Shown one piece after another: positions 44,888 to 54,816 of a stretch of DNA of 64,000 bases. Under the pieces are notes generated by a model. That model did no database searches. It had not been told where the DNA came from and saw nothing but the letters and a program-made list of their open reading frames with translations. Each line of letters opens with the position of its first letter. Positions within the stretch are counted from its first letter, which is position 1. The position numbers and the translations under genes were made by a program. The stretch is from NCBI GenBank assembly GCA_019192545.1, contig JAHCMI010000011.1:62001-126000 (forward strand), in the 5' to 3' direction. The stretch is from Rivularia sp. MS3. Its GTDB lineage: Bacteria > Cyanobacteriota > Cyanobacteriia > Cyanobacteriales > Nostocaceae.

Positions 44888-47800
44888 ATGCAAGAACCAT
44901 TACCTGAAGTAACGCTAGAAGATATTATAATCACCAAGGAGCTATCTCGGCGATCGCCCCGTTCTCCTAACTTATCTTCAGAAAATCAGGCATTGCATAC
45001 TTTGGTAAGGCAAATGGCGACTCAGCCAGAAAAATTACCCCAAACTGTAGTTGACACGGCAATAGATTTATGTGTTGCTGGTAGTGCGGGGATTAGTTTG
45101 CTAGAAACCACATCAACTGGGGAAGATATCTTTCGCTGGGTCGTATTAGCAGGAATGGCTAAAAATGTTGGGTTCACCGCACCTAAAGATTGTAGTTTTT
45201 GCGGTGTTTGTCTGCAACATGGTACACCCCAACTATTTTCCTATCCCGAACGATATTTCAGCTATTTTGCAGCAGCGAATACACCGATAGTGGAACTGTT
45301 GGTGCTACCCGTGATTGCTGAAAATAATGTCCTGGGTACGGTCTGGATTATGTCCCACGAGGAGCAGCAGCATTTTGACTCAGAAGACGTGCGGGTGATG
45401 GCAAGTCTGGCGGACTTCGCGGCTGCTGTGTTGTTGAATCAGCGACAGACACAGGACTTGCTCGTAAAGAATGCCCAGTTAGAGGCTGAGGTCGTCGAAG
45501 GCAAACGTGCCGTAGTCAACATTCAAGAGCAATGCCAAACTACAGTCGCGCAATTACGCACATCGGAAGAAGGCTTGCGAGCAATGATTGAGAATCTACC
45601 CGGTGGCGCAGCCTTTATCGTTGACCGCAATCTTCGCTACTTGGTTGCTGAAGGAGGAGCATTGTGCCCAGCCGGATTCAAGTCTAACGATTTAGTCGGC
45701 AAAACCATTTTTGAGGTGATGCCGCCCGAATTAGCAGCATATTGCGAAGCAATGTACCGTAAAGCGCTGGCTGGCGAAACATTTGAAGACGAACACAGTG
45801 CCGACGGAAACTGCTACATCTCTAAAGGAACGCCGCTCCGCTCTGCAAACGGTGAAGTACACGCCGTGCTTGCCGTTTCATACGATATTAGCGAACGCAA
45901 ACGAGCGGAAGCAGCAGTTGCCGCAGACCTTGAGGATCTGCAACTGCTGCACAACCTTAGTACGAAACTTGTAACTGAAGGCGACATTCAAACGCTTTAT
46001 CAAGAGATAATAGCAACTGCAATTTCGCTGATGCGAGCAGATGCCGGGTCGGTACAAATTTTTGATGAGGCAACGCAAGAGTTGCTGCTGCTGGCGGCTC
46101 GGGGCTTTGAGCCAAATATGATAAATCATTTCTATCGCGTCAACGCCAGTTCTAACACGTCGTGCGGTATTACATTGGCAACTGGCAAACGCACCTTTGT
46201 TAATTACGACGTGTCCGAAAGCGATGACCCCGACGGTTCGAGCCGGATGCACGTGGAGGCAGGTTATCTCTGTGCCCAGTCCACCCCATTAATTGCTCGT
46301 TCGGGCAAACTAATCGGTATGTTTTCGACCCATTGGTGCAAACACCACCGACCAAGCGAGCGCGAACTGCGATTTCTCGATTTACTCGCTCGCCAAGCCG
46401 CCGATTTGATTGAGCAACGGCAGACGCAAGAAAAACTACGCCGCGCTGCTAATATGGATGCGTTTCGAGTCATTTTGTCCGATGCATTGCGTCCCCTAAA
46501 TAATTCGATGGAAATCCAACAAGAGGCGATGCGCGTCGTTGGCGAACACCTTGCAGTTGACCGCGTTTTGTATAGCAAAATCGAAGACGACGGTGAAACT
46601 TTTGTGTTGAGCGACAACTTTGTACGTGGCGATTATCCAAAATGGCTCGGACGACACAACTTAAGCGACTTTGGAAGAGTGGCAGAACCCTTACGCGCCG
46701 GACAAACCCTCGTCTTTGCAGATGTTGAACAAGATAAGAAATTGAACGAAGCCGAGCGCTTGGCACTCCTCAAGGTGAATATTGTCTCATGTATTGTTGT
46801 TCCCCTCGTCAAGGACGGACGCTGGATGTTCAATCTGGGCGTAAATCACGGCACGGCGCGTGAGTGGAAGGACGAAGAAATCGCGCTTGTCGAAGAAGCA
46901 GCAGAACGTATGTGGGCGGCAATCGAACGCGCTCGTGCTGAAGCAGCCTTGCAAGAAGCACAAGAGAATTTAGCCATTGCTGTTGAAGCCGCGCAAATGG
47001 GAACGTGGAATTTAGACCTCACTAAAGATGTTGCTCCGCAACGCTCTCCACGCCATGACCAGATTTTCGGTTACGATACGTTGCAATCCGAATGGGGACA
47101 GCAAATTGCTAAACGTCATGTCATTGAAGAAGACCACGAAATTTTCGACGCAGCATTCGCTCGCGCAATGGAAACGGGCGAGCTAGATTTTAAGGTACGC
47201 ATTCAATGGCAAGATGGAAGTATTCACTGGATGGCGTGTCGCGGTCATTTCTACTTTGACAGAAATGGAAAAGCCGTATCTGGTGCGGGTGTGAATTTCG
47301 ATATTACCGATTACAAACAAGCAGAAGACAATCGGATTCGATTTATTCAAGAACAAGCTGCCCGTGAGGAGGAGAGGCAACGAGTCGAGTCACTAGCAGA
47401 AATAGACCGTGCCAAAACTGAATTTTTCACTAATATTAGTCACGAATTCCGCACCCCTCTGACATTGTTACTTGCACCATTGCAAGATGCCTTGAGCGAT
47501 TGTGACAATCCCTTGAGTTCACCTCAACGCCAAAGATTGCAATTAGCGTATGGCAATAGTCAGCGTCTCCTGAAGCTGGTCAATACCCTGCTCGACTTCT
47601 CTCGGATTCAAGCTAATCGAATGCAAGCCGTTTACGAACCCACCGATTTGGCAATGTTCACAACTGAGCTAGCCTCAGTGTTTCGTTCCGCCATTGAGCG
47701 GGCAGGATTACGCTTAATAGTCGATTGCCCACCTTTACTTGAGCCTGTATACGTAGACCGTCAAATGTGGGAGAAAGTTGTCCTTAACCTGCTTTCCAAT

Positions 47801-49384
47801 GCCTTTAAGTTTACTCTAGAAGGCGAAATTACGGTCAGCCTGCGTTCTGCGGATAACCATCACGTGACGCTACAGGTACAAGATACAGGCACCGGAATTC
47901 CATCCGAAGAACTGCCCCATCTGTTTGAAAGATTTTACCGTATTCAGAATAGGCAGGCGCGGACTCATGAAGGGTCTGGTATTGGTCTAGCCTTGGTGCA
48001 GGAGTTAATCAAAATGCATAGTGGAACCGTGGATGTAAGCAGCCTCGTAGGAGAAGGAACCTGTTTCACGGTTACAATCCCTAAAGGCACAACTCACCTA
48101 CCAAGCAAACACATCCGAGCCACAGGCTCCTTGACATCAAATGCATTAGGTGCTTCACCTTATGTTCGGGAAGCAGAGCGATGGGTAGATGGGGTAGAGG
48201 GGGTAGAGGGGGTAGAGGAGACAAGGGGACAAGAAGACAGGGAGCAAGATGCTCCCACTACCAATTACCAATCCCCAATCCCTAATCCCCAATCCCCAAT
48301 CCCCCACATTCTCCTTGTCGATGATAATGCTGATATGCGCGATTACCTCAAGCGGATATTAAGCGAATATGTAGAAGTGGAAGCGGTTGCTGATGGAGCT
48401 GCTGCACTGTTTGCCGTTCAACAAAGAGTGCCGGATTTAGTGCTTACTGATGTGATGATGCCACAGCTAGATGGACTTGAGTTATTGAAAGCACTACGTA
48501 CCGACACACGTACAAGAGAAGTGCCAATAATTTTGCTTACTGCTCGTGCTGGAGAAGAGTTTCTAGTAGAAGGATTAGAATCTGGAACTGACGATTACCT
48601 AATCAAACCCTTTTCTGCCCAAGAACTTGTTACCCGCGTGTTAGCTCATCTAAGGCTGGCACAACTGCGAGGGGAAGCACTGCGTCAAGAGAAAACAGCA
48701 AATCGCATGAAAGATAGGTTACTTGCAGAAATTTCCCACGAACTGAATGCTCCTCTGGTTGCGATTCTCGGTTGGACGCGGTTACTTCGTAGCAGCCCTC
48801 CAAATCAAGCAATGCTGACCAAATCTTTGGAAACAATAGAACACAACGCTACTTTACAAGCCAAACTTATCCAAGATTTAGTGGATATGTCGCGTATTAG
48901 TACGGGTAAAATTAGTTTAAATTGTCAGCAAGTTGAGTTACAAGCTGCAATTCAAATCGCCATTGCCGCAGTGCAACATTCTCTCGAAGCCAAAGACATT
49001 CGCTTAGAGTGTATGCTCGCTTCTTTACCAATAACAGTCCACGGCGATCCAGACCGCTTGCAGCAGATTTTCTTAAATATAATTTCCAACGCTATCAAAT
49101 TTACTCCTAATGGAGGAAGAATCGAAGTTCGTCTTGATGCTAGTAAAACACAAGCCGAAATTTCAGTAAGGGACACTGGCATTGGCATCACTGCTGAGTT
49201 TCTACCCCATGTTTTTGAAATTTTTCGACAGGCAGAAAGCTCAAGAGGGCTTGGAATAGGACTGGCGATCGCACGTCATTTAGTAGAACTCCACAATGGT
49301 ACTATTAATGCTCAAAGTCGCGGTATAGGGCAAGGTGCAACCTTTAATTTTACGCTACCTTTAATTGATTTAAGAAAGATTTAG
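44888..49384 (+). CDS. Hybrid sensor histidine kinase with multiple GAF/PAS domains and two kinase cores
   Basis: The 1498-aa protein contains, in order: GAF (about 45-185), coiled coil, PAS (about 230-345), GAF (about 350-515), GAF (about 527-690), PAS (about 695-815), HisKA with 'ISHEFRTPL' (about 850), HATPase (about 950-1075, 'GSGIGLALV'), receiver (about 1141-1260, phospho-Asp in 'LVLTDVMMP' about 1189), a second HisKA 'ISHELNAPL' (about 1281) and a second HATPase (about 1380-1495, 'GLGIGLAIA'). No membrane segment, so it senses cytoplasmic signals; no bilin-binding Cys can be assigned. The linker before the receiver is encoded by tandem repeats. The upstream PAS-REC and downstream CheR-PAS genes suggest one signalling cluster. 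Confidence 0.9.
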   Translation: MQEPLPEVTLEDIIITKELSRRSPRSPNLSSENQALHTLVRQMATQPEKLPQTVVDTAIDLCVAGSAGISLLETTSTGEDIFRWVVLAGMAKNVGFTAPKDCSFCGVCLQHGTPQLFSYPERYFSYFAAANTPIVELLVLPVIAENNVLGTVWIMSHEEQQHFDSEDVRVMASLADFAAAVLLNQRQTQDLLVKNAQLEAEVVEGKRAVVNIQEQCQTTVAQLRTSEEGLRAMIENLPGGAAFIVDRNLRYLVAEGGALCPAGFKSNDLVGKTIFEVMPPELAAYCEAMYRKALAGETFEDEHSADGNCYISKGTPLRSANGEVHAVLAVSYDISERKRAEAAVAADLEDLQLLHNLSTKLVTEGDIQTLYQEIIATAISLMRADAGSVQIFDEATQELLLLAARGFEPNMINHFYRVNASSNTSCGITLATGKRTFVNYDVSESDDPDGSSRMHVEAGYLCAQSTPLIARSGKLIGMFSTHWCKHHRPSERELRFLDLLARQAADLIEQRQTQEKLRRAANMDAFRVILSDALRPLNNSMEIQQEAMRVVGEHLAVDRVLYSKIEDDGETFVLSDNFVRGDYPKWLGRHNLSDFGRVAEPLRAGQTLVFADVEQDKKLNEAERLALLKVNIVSCIVVPLVKDGRWMFNLGVNHGTAREWKDEEIALVEEAAERMWAAIERARAEAALQEAQENLAIAVEAAQMGTWNLDLTKDVAPQRSPRHDQIFGYDTLQSEWGQQIAKRHVIEEDHEIFDAAFARAMETGELDFKVRIQWQDGSIHWMACRGHFYFDRNGKAVSGAGVNFDITDYKQAEDNRIRFIQEQAAREEERQRVESLAEIDRAKTEFFTNISHEFRTPLTLLLAPLQDALSDCDNPLSSPQRQRLQLAYGNSQRLLKLVNTLLDFSRIQANRMQAVYEPTDLAMFTTELASVFRSAIERAGLRLIVDCPPLLEPVYVDRQMWEKVVLNLLSNAFKFTLEGEITVSLRSADNHHVTLQVQDTGTGIPSEELPHLFERFYRIQNRQARTHEGSGIGLALVQELIKMHSGTVDVSSLVGEGTCFTVTIPKGTTHLPSKHIRATGSLTSNALGASPYVREAERWVDGVEGVEGVEETRGQEDREQDAPTTNYQSPIPNPQSPIPHILLVDDNADMRDYLKRILSEYVEVEAVADGAAALFAVQQRVPDLVLTDVMMPQLDGLELLKALRTDTRTREVPIILLTARAGEEFLVEGLESGTDDYLIKPFSAQELVTRVLAHLRLAQLRGEALRQEKTANRMKDRLLAEISHELNAPLVAILGWTRLLRSSPPNQAMLTKSLETIEHNATLQAKLIQDLVDMSRISTGKISLNCQQVELQAAIQIAIAAVQHSLEAKDIRLECMLASLPITVHGDPDRLQQIFLNIISNAIKFTPNGGRIEVRLDASKTQAEISVRDTGIGITAEFLPHVFEIFRQAESSRGLGIGLAIARHLVELHNGTINAQSRGIGQGATFNFTLPLIDLRKI
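48191..48304. repeat. Short tandem repeats inside the kinase coding frame
   Basis: Three copies of the 9-mer GGGGTAGAG (48191-48217) encode Gly-Val-Glu repeats. Further on a CCCCAAT-type heptamer array (48261-48304) encodes a Pro/Ser/Gln/Asn-rich run. Together they form the linker between the first ATPase domain and the receiver. Length is kept in frame. Confidence 0.7.
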
Positions 49385-49481
49385 CAATCATGATAGGTTA
49401 GTTTTAATATCGCATAAAGCATTCTTGAAAAACGCTAATGCTTGAGTAGTTTAGTAAATATTATTAAATGAACGTCACGGC

Positions 49482-50711
49482 ATGAATCAAGTAGATGAGA
49501 ATCCCGAATTTGAAGCTTTATTGAACTACCTCAAGCAAAACTGTGGTTGCGACTTGACAGGTAACAAATGTGGTTCTCTAATGCGTCGGTTCCAATATCG
49601 TATGCAGCAGTTAGGAATTAAAAACTATGGGGACTACTTAGAATATTTACAATCTCATGCCGAAGAGTGCGCTCCTCTACTTGACACCATCCTCATCAAC
49701 TGTTCTGACTTTTTCCGCGACAGCGATTACTGGGATTATTTAGCTAACAATATTATTCCTCAAATTATTACAAGCAAACAGCCCGACGAAAGAATTAGAG
49801 TTTGGAGTGCTGGCTGTTCTTCCGGACAGGAAGTTTACACATTGGTTATGTTGCTGGTTGAAGCTCTAGGTATTGAGCAATATTTGCAACGAGTGCAAGT
49901 TTTTGCTACGGATATAGATAAAGATGCACTTAAGCAGTCAAGGCAAGCCAGTTATAGTCAACAGCAAGTTGCAGACATTCCCAACAGACTACTATCTAAA
50001 TACTTTGAACAAACCGAACAGAGTTATATTTTTGACTCCAAACTGCGTCGCACAATTGTGTTTGGTTGCCATGACCTAGCTAAGGATGCACCCATGTCCA
50101 AAATCGACCTGCTTGTATGCCGCAATGTGCTTATTTATTTAACACTCGCAACTCAAGCAACTGTTCTGGTTCGCTTTCATTTTGCCTTAACTGATAAGGG
50201 CTTTCTTTTTTTGGGCAAAGTAGAAGGCTTAACCAATGATAGCCGAATCTTCACTCCTATTAGTCTCAAGTATCGTATTTTTGCTAAAGGGCAGAAACTC
50301 AGTTTGAAAGATCACTTACGCATCAAACCTCAGACTCTTACTCCGTCAGAAATTAGCCCTTTAATTACGCAAACCCACATTGCTCAAGCAGCTTTTTTTG
50401 CAAGTCCATTTGCTCAACTAGCAGTAGATAGCAATAGCCGTCTACTTATGGCTAATGACCGGGCATATGCTTTGTTTAATTTGAAGAGCGTCGATTTAGG
50501 TGCGCGATTGCAAGATTTAGCAATAGGACAACTTATAAATTTAACTGCTTGTATTCAGCAGCTAGAGCAGTCATGTCATCTGCTTAGACTGAAAAATATA
50601 GCGTGGGTACGCGAATCTGTCACAATTTATTTAGACATTCACATTACACCGATATTAGATTCGGAAGGTAAGCTACTAAACGTCATCCTCTATGCAGAAG
50701 AGCTAGATTAA
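49482..50711 (+). CDS. CheR-type protein methyltransferase with C-terminal PAS-like domain
   Basis: The 409-aa protein has a CheR N-domain (about 8-75), an SAM-dependent methyltransferase domain (about 76-275) with 'RVWSAGCSSGQEVYTLVML' (about 108-126) as the SAM loop, 'VFATDIDKDALKQSR' (about 143-157), and 'LVCRNVLIYL' (about 208-217). A C-terminal PAS-like domain (about 300-405, 'FAQLAVDSNSRLLMANDRAY') follows. CheR enzymes methylate glutamates of chemoreceptors; PAS-bearing versions usually serve other signal pathways. It follows the hybrid kinase by 97 bp on the same strand. Confidence 0.88.
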   Translation: MNQVDENPEFEALLNYLKQNCGCDLTGNKCGSLMRRFQYRMQQLGIKNYGDYLEYLQSHAEECAPLLDTILINCSDFFRDSDYWDYLANNIIPQIITSKQPDERIRVWSAGCSSGQEVYTLVMLLVEALGIEQYLQRVQVFATDIDKDALKQSRQASYSQQQVADIPNRLLSKYFEQTEQSYIFDSKLRRTIVFGCHDLAKDAPMSKIDLLVCRNVLIYLTLATQATVLVRFHFALTDKGFLFLGKVEGLTNDSRIFTPISLKYRIFAKGQKLSLKDHLRIKPQTLTPSEISPLITQTHIAQAAFFASPFAQLAVDSNSRLLMANDRAYALFNLKSVDLGARLQDLAIGQLINLTACIQQLEQSCHLLRLKNIAWVRESVTIYLDIHITPILDSEGKLLNVILYAEELD

Positions 50712-50756
50712 ATAGCCAAATTCTCTAATAAACTTACTTAGGGTTTGATTTATTTA

Positions 50757-51338
50757 TTATTGCATCGCTAATTTAGAAGCAATCGTTTGACGTAGCTGTT
50801 GGGGAAGCAATACGCGATTAACTGCGTGAATAACTCCATTGCTAGCTGCGATATTTGCATTGGTTACGCTAGCGTTATTTACGATTACTCGTTGAGGAGT
50901 TACGTTAACTGCTACTCCACCGTATAGCATATCTACGGTACCAGTTTGTAATTGGTTAGCAGTGACTCTACCTGATGTTACGTGATAGCTAAGAACTTGA
51001 CGCAACAAATCTTTATTCTCCGGCTTAAGTAAAAATTCAACTGCTCCTTCAGGTAAAGATTGTTCAAACGCTTGGTCAGTAGGAGCAAAAACAGTATAAG
51101 AACCACTTGCAAGTGTATCTGCTAAACCTGCTGCCTGTACAGCTTTCACAAGAGTATCAAAGGATTCGCTTGCTACTGCAACTTCAACGAGATTTCTTCC
51201 ACTTGTTGACATTTGCATATTTTGCATTTCGCCATGATTATCGGCTCTAGCTGGAATTGCGGCAAAAGCACCGATGCTAACAATACCAGTGATTACAGTA
51301 AGTTTTTTGAACAGTTTGGTTAAATTATTAGTATTCAT
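50757..51338 (-). CDS. Fasciclin (FAS1) domain secreted protein
   Basis: The 193-aa protein has an N-terminal signal peptide (about 1-32, cleavage after 'AIPARA') and a FAS1 domain (about 50-190). Conserved boxes are 'YTVFAPTDQAFEQSLP' (about 103-118) and 'VIHAVNRVLLPQQL' (about 168-181). FAS1 proteins are extracytoplasmic adhesion-type proteins. No operon partner is visible; the next 640 bp upstream are noncoding. Confidence 0.9.
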   Translation of the reverse strand: MNTNNLTKLFKKLTVITGIVSIGAFAAIPARADNHGEMQNMQMSTSGRNLVEVAVASESFDTLVKAVQAAGLADTLASGSYTVFAPTDQAFEQSLPEGAVEFLLKPENKDLLRQVLSYHVTSGRVTANQLQTGTVDMLYGGVAVNVTPQRVIVNNASVTNANIAASNGVIHAVNRVLLPQQLRQTIASKLAMQ

Positions 51339-51979
51339 AATTATGAAAGAAGAATGAATTATTACGAAAGTTTTCTTGCCTCTAATGTTAGTAAACTTTG
51401 TTTATCCTTTAATCCCCGTAGAGAAATAAGACCTTCGATAGAATAAATAAAAAGGAAAATTAACAGGACTTACGCAAATAAAAGAAATAGTCAATTTTGT
51501 ATTTAAAAAAAATACAGATTCTATATTTACGTAAAAAAAGAATAAAAAAAAATCACAAAAACTTGTATGAAAGATTCAGTTAATATGAAATATTAAACAA
51601 CTATCTTGTGGCATACTTCTTATGGATTTTGTTTATCTAACTATAGATAGGTGCATAGTTTTTATCTTTAGAGATATTAATGGGATGAAACTTCTTCTTC
51701 GGCACTTGCAGTAACTAAATATCCCGCCGTTTTTCGTTCATATTCGGAACAAAATTTATATATGATGGTGTTGTCATACCTTATTAAATTGACGGCGGGA
51801 CATTTTATTTCTTGTTATTTCTTGAATGACACAGATTCAATTTCGACTCTGATTGAATTACAAAATTAGCACGATGTTCATCCTCAAAAGTCATAAAAAA
51901 TATTGACTTGTCGGGAGTTAAATAAATTAATATTCCATAAACTACGTTTACCATTGCAATCTGTTGAAATAAAAATGGC
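51339..51979. other. Intergenic region, 640 bp, with one small inverted-repeat element
   Basis: AT-rich DNA between divergent genes. The main element is the inverted repeat at 51722-51800. The stretch 51480-51560 is A-rich without structure. No gene can be supported. Confidence 0.5.
51722..51800. repeat. Short inverted-repeat element (possible MITE remnant)
   Basis: Arms TCCCGCCGT (51722-51730) and ACGGCGGGA (51792-51800) are perfect 9-bp complements, 61 bp apart, in otherwise AT-rich DNA. The whole unit is about 79 bp. It may be a very small mobile repeat. Confidence 0.45.
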
Positions 51980-52321
51980 ATGGCACTTAAGACAGAAATT
52001 ATAGCTCAACAAAGCGTTCGCGAAAGACCGCAAAATACTCCACCTTCAAGTGAAGTTACAGCAACTCAAGTTGGATTAGCATTAGCAACCTTTTCCGTAG
52101 CTGTTCTGATTGTGACTTTAATACTGATTTTTGTCGAACATTTTAAGAATAAAAAAAGTTTATATCCTCATCTGGATATTGGCAAAAGTTTTTCTTCTAT
52201 TCCCTGTCGCAAATGTCAGTTTTTCGATAACAATCAGCATCTTGCCTGTGCCGTACAACCTGCGCTAGTTTTAAGTTTAGAAGCTTCTAAATGTCAGGAT
52301 TATAGGCGAAGAAAGAAATAA
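51980..52321 (+). CDS. Small single-pass membrane protein with Cys-rich tail
   Basis: The 113-aa protein has a polar N-terminus (about 1-30), one membrane segment (about 32-55), and a C-terminal tail with 'CRKCQFF' and 'LACAVQP' plus a final Cys, which may bind a metal. I recall similar small cyanobacterial proteins but no named function. It is followed by a 165-bp gap and the rhodopsin gene. Confidence 0.6.
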   Translation: MALKTEIIAQQSVRERPQNTPPSSEVTATQVGLALATFSVAVLIVTLILIFVEHFKNKKSLYPHLDIGKSFSSIPCRKCQFFDNNQHLACAVQPALVLSLEASKCQDYRRRKK

Positions 52322-52487
52322 ATTATTTATTTATTTTTATAGTTAGGACTTATAGTACTGAGCAAGACAATCTAATTAACCATTATTTAAGCTCTACTTA
52401 GACTAACTTCAATATTCAATTTAGTCTAAGTAACAACCAATTAACTTCCCATGCTCAAAAATTAATCATTAGGAGAATAATTCATTA

Positions 52488-53419
52488 GTGCGCTTAATCA
52501 AAAATCTAATTCCATTTTTCTTAGTAACGTTATTTGTAGCAATACTGGGCAATCTATCCCCAGCTATGTCTCAAACTCCAGATGTAGGAGCGCTTAATAT
52601 CGACAATATATCTACAGGGTTAAATTTTGAAAATTTACTAACCTATACACCCATGCAACATTCGATTGTTGAAGGGTTTTTAACGCTGGGATATGCAGCA
52701 CAAGCAGCGGGTTTAGTTTATTTTTTGGCAACGATGAGCATATCGCTCCTCGCTATCGGCTTTCTTCAGCATTGTCCGCAGTGGTAATGGTATCGGCTTT
52801 CCTCGAATTGTGGCGACTTGCTCAAGATTGGAGATATGCATTTACTTTTAGTGATGGTTTGTGGCGACCTGTTAATGATGCTTTTTCTAACGGTTTCCGA
52901 TATGTAAACTGGTCTATTGATGTACCGATACTGCTGATACAGCTTGTGGTTGTATTGGGTTTAACTCGCAAAAGCGCCATTTCTTACGCGACTAAGTTCA
53001 CGATTGGCGGACTTTTAATGATTTGGACGGGATATATAGGACAGTTTTATGAAGTCACAGATCCAATTCCGTTTTGGATTTGGGGTGCGGTTAGTACCGT
53101 ATTTTATGTTTATGTGCTGTTTGTAGTTTGGGGATTAATTTCTAAAGAATCTGACAATCTACCGAAAAGCCCCGACAATCTTCCAGGAATGATGCGGTTT
53201 GTGCGCTCGTATCTTTTTATAACTTGGACGCTTTATCCCATAGCTTATATTATCCCAGCATTTTGGTTTGATGGTTGGGGTGTAGTGACTAGACAAATTA
53301 TCTACACGGTTGCTGATGTTACCTCTAAGGTTATCTATGGAGTTATTCTCGGTTACATAGCCCGCAAGCGCAGCGAAGCGATTGATTATGAACCAGCAAT
53401 GGCGACTTCGCGACGATAG
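52488..53419 (+). pseudogene. NDQ-type (sodium-pump-like) microbial rhodopsin with one frameshift
   Basis: Two frames together make one seven-helix rhodopsin. The first (52488-52787, GTG start) has a signal-like N-terminus and helix A 'GYAAQAAGLVYFLATM'. The second (joined near 52738 by a one-base loss) continues 'APRYRLSSALSAVVMVSAF' through helix G. Helix C reads 'RYVNWSIDVPILLIQ': Asn (codon 52907), Asp (52919), Gln (52940) are the NDQ motif of KR2-type sodium pumps. Helix G has the retinal lysine in 'ADVTSKVIYGV' (codon 53327). 'TGYIGQFYEV' also matches KR2. As written the gene cannot give a full protein. Confidence 0.85.
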
Positions 53420-53468
53420 TTATTGATAGTTTTTTGCTTTTGAGTTGTTTTAAGAGCTAACAGGATAA

Positions 53469-53819
53469 TCTGTTGAAGTAATCTATCTAGGTTTACTACC
53501 CAGTTTGGGTGTTTTAGCAATTCCTGGTGTCGGTGCAGCAGCAGAAGTAGGTGTAATACTTGCAAATACTCTTATCGGTGGTGGTATAGGTGCTGCTAGC
53601 GGTGGTTTGCTTGGTGCTTTGATTGGTTGGGGAGTACCTGAAGAACGAGCTAACTATTATAATGAGCAGCTTTCTCAAGGAAAGTATGTAGTATTGCTTG
53701 AAGGACATCAATCGGAAATTAATACGGCTGAATCAATTTTGAGAAATCAAGGAGTACGAGATTGGGAAATTTATAACACACCGACAGCAGGAAATCCTGT
53801 TAATCGCACAGTCTTCTAA
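53469..53819 (+). pseudogene. 5'-truncated GSP17M/low-temperature-induced-type protein
   Basis: The frame is open only from a stop at 53466 and starts inside the family's glycine-rich membrane-like segment 'LGVLAIPGVGAAAEVGVILA', 'GGGIGAASGGLLGALIGWGVPEERA'. The C-terminal part 'YNEQLSQGKYVVLLEGH' is intact. The usual N-terminal 50-60 residues are missing, and the only start candidates are a TTG at 53505 or internal codons. Intact relatives are stress-induced proteins. Confidence 0.65.
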
Positions 53820-53983
53820 TATTGTGTAGTAAACAGCCAGTCTAAAGCACTTGATATTGTTAATAGGCTTTATCCGAAAACTGCTTATAGGGGCTGGGGA
53901 AGAAAAATAAAAAACCCCTCGTCCCTTTTTCTGTGGTAGCCTCTGAAGCAATAATAGCACTGGCAAATTTTCAAAAATAAAAA

Positions 53984-54694
53984 ATGAAACTCAAAGATAA
54001 AAAAGTAGTTGTAATTGGTGGTAGTTCGGGAATGGGACTAGAAATCGCTAAATCTGCTGCTCAAGCGGAAGCTGATACCATCATTGCTAGTCGTTCGCCA
54101 CAAAAGTTGGAAGCAGCTTTAGCAGAAATCGAACACCATGTTTCAGCATATCCTATAGATTTAACTGACTCCAGTTCAATTAAAGAATTTTTTCAGCGTA
54201 TTGGAGCGATTGATTATCTAATTATCTCTGGTAGTTCTCTAGAAATGGGAGCATTTCGAGAATTACCAGTAGAAAAAGCAATGCAATCGATGGATAGTAA
54301 GTTTTGGGGACCCTACCGTGCAGTTAAAGCAGCACAGATGAGCGATAATGGCTCGATTATTTTGTTTTCTGGGGGTCTTAGTCGCAAACCGTCGAAAGGT
54401 GCAGCGATAGTTTCTGCTATTAATGCAGCGATTGAAGGACTCGGACGAGCTTTAGCATTAGAACTTGCTCCGGTGCGGGTTAATGTAATTTCTCCAGGAG
54501 TAGTGCAAACCCCTATTTATAGCGATATGCCTGAAGATAAACGCGAGCAAATGTATAATCAAACTGCCGAAAAACTTCCCGTTAATAAAGTTGGAAAAAC
54601 AGAAGATATTGCTAAAATAACACTTGAAGTAATGTCCAATGATTATATAACAGGAACGGTTATCGATGTTAACGGTGGTAGTTTTTTAGTTTGA
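53984..54694 (+). CDS. Atypical SDR-family protein lacking the catalytic Tyr/Lys
   Basis: The 236-aa protein has a clear Rossmann start 'VVVIGGSSGMGLEIAKSA' (about 8-25) and C-terminal 'ISPGVVQTPIY' (about 166-176) and 'GTVIDVNGG' (about 224-232) typical of SDRs. Where the Tyr-x-x-x-Lys pair should precede 'AAIEGLGRALALEL', the sequence is Val-Ser-Ala-Ile-Asn, so both catalytic residues are absent; the Ser region 'ILFSGG' is kept. It may bind NAD(P)(H) without classical dehydrogenase chemistry. It stands alone on the plus strand. Confidence 0.8.
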   Translation: MKLKDKKVVVIGGSSGMGLEIAKSAAQAEADTIIASRSPQKLEAALAEIEHHVSAYPIDLTDSSSIKEFFQRIGAIDYLIISGSSLEMGAFRELPVEKAMQSMDSKFWGPYRAVKAAQMSDNGSIILFSGGLSRKPSKGAAIVSAINAAIEGLGRALALELAPVRVNVISPGVVQTPIYSDMPEDKREQMYNQTAEKLPVNKVGKTEDIAKITLEVMSNDYITGTVIDVNGGSFLV

Positions 54695-54816
54695 ATAAGT
54701 TGTTAATAGTATTTGAAAGTCAATTTTTACACTGCACATGATTATCTAAGTTTTGTATCAAATAATTTAGAAGATTCACCAAATTACCAATAAAATAATT
54801 AACGAGGAAAAATAGA

